This document shows, piece after piece, positions 6,266-10,120 of a DNA stretch of 10,120 nt; positions within the stretch are counted from its first letter, which is position 1; each line of letters starts with the position of its first letter. The stretch is from contig JAWXBJ010000134.1 of NCBI GenBank assembly GCA_034439955.1, positions 1 through 10,120 of the forward strand, written 5' to 3'. A program made the translations under genes and the position numbers. The notes below the pieces were generated by a model. That model searched no databases. It had not been told where the DNA came from and saw nothing but the letters and a program-made list of their open reading frames with translations. Origin of the DNA: UBA7672 sp034439955. GTDB lineage: Bacteria; Pseudomonadota; Alphaproteobacteria; Caulobacterales; Hyphomonadaceae.

Positions 6266-7783
6266 ATGGCGTCCCCGCGACTGCGGGCGCCGGCCGGAGT
6301 GGCGATCGTGCGCAACTGGACCGTCTCTCCGTCAATCCTTTTTCTGGTGCTCTTCGTCCTGTCGCGTCTGGCCGTTGCGGCGCTCGGCATAGCGCCGGAC
6401 CCCGACGTCGTCGAACACCACTGGCAACACCTGGACCTCGCGCTCCTGGCGAGCGATCCGCTCGGCTCGCTGTGGAATCTCCACGCCCAGCCGCCGCTCT
6501 GGAACGGATTTCTCGCGGCGGTGGTGAGGGTGGTCGGGCCGGACGGCGCGGCCGTCACCAGCGCGATCCATATGATCCACATTGCGCTGTCGGCGGGAGC
6601 GGGAGTGATGATCCTCTCGGCGCTGCGGAAACTGAGCTTTCCGCCGTTCGCGGCTGTCGCCGTCACGCTTGCGGTCCTGTGCTCGCCCAACGTGATCTAT
6701 TTCGAGGCGATCGCATTCTACCCTCACCTCACCTTTTTCCTTGTCACACTGCTGGTTTTCTTTCTCCTCAAGGTTGAGCCAGCGCATTTTCGGCGATTTT
6801 CGAGTCGCCCAAATGCTCTGGATGCTTGTCTGGTCGCCTTTTCTGACGGCGAGCCGGTTCCCGGCCCGCCTGAAAACGCTCTCGGCGGGAAGCTGTGGCC
6901 CGTGGCTGGCGCGCTTTGCGTCCTCGTGGCGCTGTCATGGACCTGGGCCATTTTTCATCCGGCCTTCGTGGCGCTGTTTGCCGTCGCGCTGGTCGGGTGG
7001 TCGCGGGGCTGGCGCCGCCCGGGCCGCGGAGCGTTCCTCATGGTCGTTGCGGCGGTCGCGATATCCGCCCTGCCGACGATCAAGAACGCGGTGATGTTCG
7101 GACTGCCGTCCGCGTCGGGCTGGATCGGCCTCAACCTCGCCCAGACGGCGCCCGGCGGACAATCCGGCGACCTCGCGCGCTGCGACTTTGCGGCAGCCCA
7201 TCAAGCATCCGTGGCCGAGGGCGCTCCGGAGACGGGCCATCCCGTACTGACCCGCGCATGGAAGAGTTCAGGCGAGCCCAACTACAATCATGTCGGTCTC
7301 GTGGAGCGCAGCCGCGACTGCCTCGCCCTGTCGAAGGACGCGATCCTCGCCGACCTGCCCGGCTGGACGGGCGAACGCCTGGCGGCGCTGCTGGGGTCGC
7401 ACCAGGTGCTGGCGTCGGACTATGACGTCGATCCGCTCGGCTGGGACAGGGTGATGGGGCCGATGGAGCGCGCCCATGAAAATCTGGGGATGGCCGGCCG
7501 CGCCGCGATGATCCTGTGGGTCTTGGCGCTCTGGTGGTTCGCGGTGAAAAACATCCGGACGAACCCGCACCTTTACCTGCTTCTGCTGCTGTTCATGGGC
7601 TATTTCACGCTGACGGCGCATCTTCTGAACGGCGGCGAACAGGCGCGGATGCGCTATACGATCGAACCGATCTACCTGTTCCTGACGGCCGGCCTCCTGG
7701 CCTCGGCGATGCGCAGGCTTCGACCTGCCGCCTACAATCCCGCCGCCGTCGCGATCCAGAAGGTCGCCAGCGACGCCAGATAG
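6266..7783 (+). CDS. Multi-pass membrane protein, possibly GT-C glycosyltransferase-like
   Basis: This 505-residue protein has roughly eight to ten hydrophobic segments. Clear ones are at about 20-40, 85-110, 115-170, 212-250, 255-280 and three near the C-terminus (AAMILWVLALWWFAV, LYLLLLLFMGYFTL, IYLFLTAGLLASAM). The acidic loop APDPDVVEHHW, the phrase LHAQPPLWN, and a soluble region before the last helices recall GT-C or family-39 glycosyltransferases, but I see no decisive motif. ATG 6266 has no obvious ribosome site; GTG 6308 has GGAG at 6296-6299 and may be the real start. Residues about 180-211 are hydrophilic and unlike the rest, and coincide with an embedded hairpin repeat. The gene begins 45 bases after gcvPB and its last 52 bases overlap the end of feoB on the other strand. 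Substrate unknown. Confidence 0.8.
   Translation: MASPRLRAPAGVAIVRNWTVSPSILFLVLFVLSRLAVAALGIAPDPDVVEHHWQHLDLALLASDPLGSLWNLHAQPPLWNGFLAAVVRVVGPDGAAVTSAIHMIHIALSAGAGVMILSALRKLSFPPFAAVAVTLAVLCSPNVIYFEAIAFYPHLTFFLVTLLVFFLLKVEPAHFRRFSSRPNALDACLVAFSDGEPVPGPPENALGGKLWPVAGALCVLVALSWTWAIFHPAFVALFAVALVGWSRGWRRPGRGAFLMVVAAVAISALPTIKNAVMFGLPSASGWIGLNLAQTAPGGQSGDLARCDFAAAHQASVAEGAPETGHPVLTRAWKSSGEPNYNHVGLVERSRDCLALSKDAILADLPGWTGERLAALLGSHQVLASDYDVDPLGWDRVMGPMERAHENLGMAGRAAMILWVLALWWFAVKNIRTNPHLYLLLLLFMGYFTLTAHLLNGGEQARMRYTIEPIYLFLTAGLLASAMRRLRPAAYNPAAVAIQKVASDAR
6836..6879. repeat. Hairpin repeat copy A, lying inside the membrane-protein gene
   Basis: The core is a near-perfect inner stem, 6848-6870 (GGCG-A-GCCGG, loop TTC, CCGGC-C-CGCC), within an outer stem of 6836-6843 and 6872-6879 (TTTTC with GAAAA). 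It matches copy B at 9896-9939 in sequence and folding, including paired changes that keep the inner stem. The insertion may be wider, starting near 6805. It adds an in-frame hydrophilic stretch to the protein. It looks like a small mobile repeat that landed in a gene without breaking it. Confidence 0.6.
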
Positions 7784-9570
7784 GCGAGAGTGACGAGGTA
7801 GAGGAACATGAACCAGGTCCAGCCCCAGGAGTTGGTCTCGCGCCTGACAGTCGCCAGCGTTGCGAAGCACTGCGGCGCATAGACGTACCAGGCGATGAAG
7901 GAGAGGGCCATCGGAAGCGACCAGGCCGTCGCCAGCGTCGTCTGCAGGGCCTGCGAGGTCTCGTCCACCGGCCCCAGGGAATAGATCAGCCCCAGCGAGG
8001 AGACCGCCGCCTCGCGCGCCGCCATGCCCGGGATCAGCGCCACCACCATTTCCAGATTGAAGCCGATCGGCGCGAAGACGGGCTGGATCGTGCGTCCGAT
8101 CATGCCGGCATAGCTGCCTTCGAGGCCGGCGCCGCCATTCGGAAAGGTTGCGAGAAACCAGAGAAGGACCGTGGCGGCGAAGATGATGGTTCCCGCCCGC
8201 TTCAGGAACGCCCACGCCTTGGAGATCAGGCCGAGGAAAAAGTCGCGCGCCACCGGCATCTTGTAGGTCGGAAGCTCCATTATCAGCGCCTGCGGCGGAC
8301 CCTTGGTGGCCGTGCGCTTGAGTATGAAAGCGACCGCGACGGCGCTGACGACGCCGATAATGTAGAGCGCGAACAGCACCAGCCCTTGCAGATTGAAGAC
8401 GCCGACGCTCGTGGATGGAATGAACACGCCGATCAGCAGGGTGTAGACCGGCAGGCGGGCGGAGCATGTCATCAGGGGCGCGACCATGATGGTTGTGAGC
8501 CGGTCGCGCTCGTCCTCGATCGTGCGGGCGGCCATGATGCCGGGAATGGCGCAGGCAAAGGACGACAGCAGCGGAATGAAGGCGCGTCCGTTGAGGCCTA
8601 CCCGAAGCATCAACTCGTCCATCAGGAAGGCTGCGCGCGCCATGTAGCCCGACGCTTCCAGCGCCAGGATGAAGGCGAACAGGATGACGATCTGCGGCAG
8701 GAACACGATCACCGAGCCGACGCCGTTGATCATCGCGTCGACCACAAAGCTGCGGACGATGTCGTTGCCGATCATTGGTCCTATCGCGCCCTGGAGCCCG
8801 GCGAAACCTCCCTCGATCGCGTCCATGGCGGGCGTCGCCCATGCGAAGACGGACTGGAACACCACAAAGAGAATGGCGGCGAGGATTACGGGTCCGCTCA
8901 CCGGATGCAGAAGGATGGCGTCGGCGCGCCGCGTCACGCCGTTCATCGGCGGTTCGGACACGGTCTCACTGGCGATCCGCCGCGCCTCTTGCTGGAGGCT
9001 TTTGAGGTTCCCCGGGGGCGTGACCGGGGCGACCGCCACGAGGCGCGGCATCGTCGCCAGCACCTCGTCGATCTTGGCGATCAGCGCCTCGCGGCCGGCC
9101 TTGCGGGTGGCGCGCGTCGGCACCACGGGGACGCCCAGCATTTCCTGCAGCCGCGCCACGTCGATCCGGACGCCGTCGCGCTCCGCCAGGTCGATCATGT
9201 TGAGGGCGACGATCACCGGCTTTCCCAGCGCCTTCATCTGAAGGACCGTGTGAAGATGGGTGCGCAGATTGGCGGCGTCCGCCACCAGGATGAGCGCGTC
9301 GGGCGAGGCCTCACCGGCGAGCTTGCCCTGGATGGCGTCGATCGCAACGCGCTCGTCCGTGGAGCGGGCTTCGAGTCCGTAAATTCCGGGCAGGTCCACA
9401 AGTTCGACCACGAGACCGGCCGCTGTCTCGAACCGCCCATTGCGCGTTTCCACAGTGACGCCAGCATAGTTCGCTGTCTTGGCGAGACCGCCCGTGAGAC
9501 CGTTGAAGAGCGTGGTCTTGCCGCTGTTGGGCGCCCCGACCAGGGCGAGGCGCGGCGCGATCATCGTCAC
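7732..9570 (-). CDS. feoB: Ferrous iron transport protein B (GTPase-permease)
   Basis: FeoB is the inner-membrane ferrous iron transporter with a cytosolic N-terminal G domain. The 612 residues are shorter than the E. coli protein (about 770) but all main parts are present. G1 is GAPNSGKT (12-19), the G2 region is NYAGVTVE, G3 is D59-LPG and G4 is N124-MID. A linker with few hydrophobic residues runs to about 225. The membrane core follows, with SFACAIPGIMAARTIEDERD and MTCSARLPVYTLLIGVFIP, the conserved cysteine-containing permease blocks. The GTG start at 9570 overlaps the feoA TGA as GTGA, implying coupled translation; ATG 9564 is an alternative. No feoC is visible. The 3' end overlaps the convergent membrane-protein gene by 52 bases, and both reading frames look genuine there. 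Confidence 0.96.
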   Translation of the reverse strand: MTMIAPRLALVGAPNSGKTTLFNGLTGGLAKTANYAGVTVETRNGRFETAAGLVVELVDLPGIYGLEARSTDERVAIDAIQGKLAGEASPDALILVADAANLRTHLHTVLQMKALGKPVIVALNMIDLAERDGVRIDVARLQEMLGVPVVPTRATRKAGREALIAKIDEVLATMPRLVAVAPVTPPGNLKSLQQEARRIASETVSEPPMNGVTRRADAILLHPVSGPVILAAILFVVFQSVFAWATPAMDAIEGGFAGLQGAIGPMIGNDIVRSFVVDAMINGVGSVIVFLPQIVILFAFILALEASGYMARAAFLMDELMLRVGLNGRAFIPLLSSFACAIPGIMAARTIEDERDRLTTIMVAPLMTCSARLPVYTLLIGVFIPSTSVGVFNLQGLVLFALYIIGVVSAVAVAFILKRTATKGPPQALIMELPTYKMPVARDFFLGLISKAWAFLKRAGTIIFAATVLLWFLATFPNGGAGLEGSYAGMIGRTIQPVFAPIGFNLEMVVALIPGMAAREAAVSSLGLIYSLGPVDETSQALQTTLATAWSLPMALSFIAWYVYAPQCFATLATVRRETNSWGWTWFMFLYLVTLAYLASLATFWIATAAGL

Positions 9571-9818
9571 GTCGCGGGCTCCACCCGCACCAGCGCCGCC
9601 TCACCCTTGCGCAATGCGATGACGGTGCGGTTGAGCCTGATGGACAAGGGCGCGCCGCCCAGCCAGCCGCGCGCCAGCAGCTCGACTTCGTCGCCCTCGG
9701 CAAAGCCGATCTCACGGAGCTTGGCGACAAGCTTGGGATCACTTCCGTCGAAACCGGCGACGCGGCCGACCGCGCCCTTGACCAGCTGGTCGAGGTTCAG
9801 GTGTGAGAGACTATCCAT
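9567..9818 (-). CDS. feoA: Ferrous iron transport protein A
   Basis: FeoA is a small cytosolic SH3-like protein that assists FeoB. This one has 83 residues, the usual size. It begins MDSLSHLNLDQLVKGAVG and continues with GFDGSDPKLVAKLREIGFAEG, then GDEVELLARGWLGGAPLSIR and RTVIALRKGEAALVRVEP; the LREIGF-x-EGDEVEL pattern is diagnostic. The frame stays open for 49 codons upstream, but that stretch contains the promoter and a repeat and does not look like protein. ATG 9818 is therefore the start. It has no Shine-Dalgarno sequence and lies only seven bases after a good -10 box, so the mRNA is probably leaderless. The TGA overlaps the feoB GTG by four bases, making a two-gene operon. Confidence 0.94.
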   Translation of the reverse strand: MDSLSHLNLDQLVKGAVGRVAGFDGSDPKLVAKLREIGFAEGDEVELLARGWLGGAPLSIRLNRTVIALRKGEAALVRVEPAT

Positions 9819-9825
9819 ATCGCGA

Positions 9826-9854
9826 GATATATTGAGAATTGTTCTCAAGTGCAA
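9826..9854 (-). promoter_or_regulatory. feoAB promoter with an iron-responsive operator in its spacer
   Basis: Read on the minus strand, TTGCAC (9854-9849) and TATATC (9831-9826) are good -35 and -10 hexamers exactly 17 bases apart. The spacer itself (9832-9848) is a perfect palindrome, TTGAGAA-CAA-TTCTCAA. It fits the RirA-type iron box TGA-N9-TCA exactly and is also close to the Irr box TTTAGAA-N3-TTCTAAA. A Fur-family protein is another possibility. A repressor bound here would block RNA polymerase directly. Repression in high iron, as by RirA or Fur, is what an iron-uptake gene needs. Confidence 0.7.
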
Positions 9855-9895
9855 TGCGGTTTCACGCGACTTTCCGGCGACCTGACATCGCGGTG

Positions 9896-9939
9896 GCGTT
9901 TTCCGACGGGCGAAACGGTTCCGGTTCGCCTGAAAGCGC
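9896..9939. repeat. Hairpin repeat copy B, upstream of feoA
   Basis: The inner stem at 9909-9930 is nearly self-complementary (GGCGAA-A-CGG-TT-CCG-G-TTCGCC). It is enclosed by an outer stem, GCGTTTTC (9896-9903) with GAAAGCGC (9932-9939), containing one G-T pair. It matches copy A at 6836-6879 over about 48 bases. It lies between the feoA promoter and the start of the rightward signal-peptide gene, where it could act as a boundary or an mRNA structure. Confidence 0.6.
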
Positions 9940-9976
9940 TTTAGGATGGCGAGGGCGCCAATCACGAGGGATGGAC

Positions 9977-10120
9977 ATGCAGGCAGGCATCCGGACGCGG
10001 CTCCTGGCGGCCCTCAGCGCGGCGGCTCTCGCGGCTCCTGCGGCGGGGGTGGAGCCAGCCCGCCGCAGGAGCCGCGAGAGCCGCCGCGCTGAGGGCCGCC
10101 AGGAGCCGCGTCCGGATGCC
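9977..10120 (+). CDS. Start of a signal-peptide protein, cut by a fold-back at the window end
   Basis: ATG 9977 is preceded by GAGGG (9966-9970) at a spacing of six. The first residues are MQAGIRTRLLAALSAAALA followed by APAAG. Basic residues, then a run of Ala and Leu, then a small-residue cleavage region make a convincing Sec signal peptide, so an exported protein is likely. From about 10048 the sequence turns into the exact reverse complement of 9986-10047. Codons after that (ARRRSRESRRAEG) are therefore probably not real protein. An ATG at 9971 is also in frame but leaves no room for the ribosome site. The gene is divergent from feoA and could be iron-linked, but nothing in the visible part shows its function. 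Confidence 0.5.
   Translation, partial: MQAGIRTRLLAALSAAALAAPAAGVEPARRRSRESRRAEGRQEPRPDA
9986..10120. repeat. Perfect 62-bp inverted repeat at the end of the window
   Basis: Bases 9986-10047 are the exact reverse complement of 10059-10120, with no mismatch, around an 11-base centre (10048-10058). The right arm ends on the last base of the window. The left arm encodes a normal signal peptide and the right arm only its reverse complement. An assembly or amplification fold-back at a contig end is the simplest explanation. Confidence 0.97.

Noticed and set aside
6780..6900. Double frameshift in the membrane-protein gene, because another frame reads MLWMLVWSPFLTA here
   Set aside because: It would need two compensating changes. 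The embedded hairpin repeat explains the odd segment while the main frame stays open throughout.
7516..9885. 789-codon open frame on the plus strand opposite feoB and feoA
   Set aside because: Low-complexity Arg, His and Asp composition typical of a shadow; the opposite strand carries clear FeoB and FeoA motifs across the whole stretch.
10048..10120. The terminal hairpin as a terminator or attachment site
   Set aside because: It lies within the first codons of a signal-peptide gene, has no T run, is perfectly matched over 62 bp, and ends at the last base, so an artefact is more likely.

Overview
The window is GC-rich DNA that looks alphaproteobacterial. The evidence is a glycine decarboxylase split into two subunits (gcvPA and gcvPB), a tandem glycine riboswitch ahead of gcvT, and an iron-responsive palindrome upstream of feoAB that fits RirA/Irr-type boxes. 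I cannot name a genus. There are no rRNA, tRNA or CRISPR features and no recognisable transposase.

Layout. (1) 1-499: the C-terminal half of an alpha/beta hydrolase of the epoxide-hydrolase type, entering from the left edge. (2) 500-860: a control region. A two-aptamer glycine riboswitch fills 616-814, followed by a possible switch helix that masks the gcvT ribosome binding site. (3) 861-6220: the glycine cleavage operon in the order gcvT, gcvH, a PaiB-like FMN-binding split-barrel protein, gcvPA, gcvPB. Three features of this operon are odd. gcvT carries an in-frame TAG at codon 329 with intact, conserved coding sequence after it. A PaiB-family gene sits between gcvH and gcvPA. A palindromic repeat element of about 150 bp separates gcvPA from gcvPB. 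(4) 6266-7783: a multi-pass membrane protein, possibly GT-C glycosyltransferase-like. A small hairpin repeat is embedded in frame within it. (5) 7732-9818, minus strand: feoA-feoB for ferrous iron uptake. The feoB 3' end overlaps the membrane-protein gene tail to tail by 52 bp. The feoA promoter has a perfect 17-bp palindrome filling its -35/-10 spacer, and its message is predicted to be leaderless. (6) 9819-10120: a second copy of the hairpin repeat, the start of a signal-peptide gene, and a perfect 62-bp inverted repeat ending on the last base. The inverted repeat looks like an assembly fold-back.

How the genes work together. When glycine is abundant the riboswitch should switch on the T, H and P proteins. 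These oxidise glycine to CO2, ammonia and 5,10-methylene-tetrahydrofolate together with a lipoamide dehydrogenase (L protein) encoded elsewhere. If the gcvT stop is real, the T protein would lack about its last 65 residues, and the pathway would need readthrough, a second gcvT copy, or would be failing. feoA and feoB form a separate, iron-controlled unit reading in the opposite direction.

No wholly new multi-gene system is evident. The most interesting signals are the broken gcvT under an intact riboswitch, the possible ribosome-binding-site-masking helix, the operator-in-spacer leaderless feo promoter, the hairpin repeat that has become protein sequence, and the terminal fold-back.
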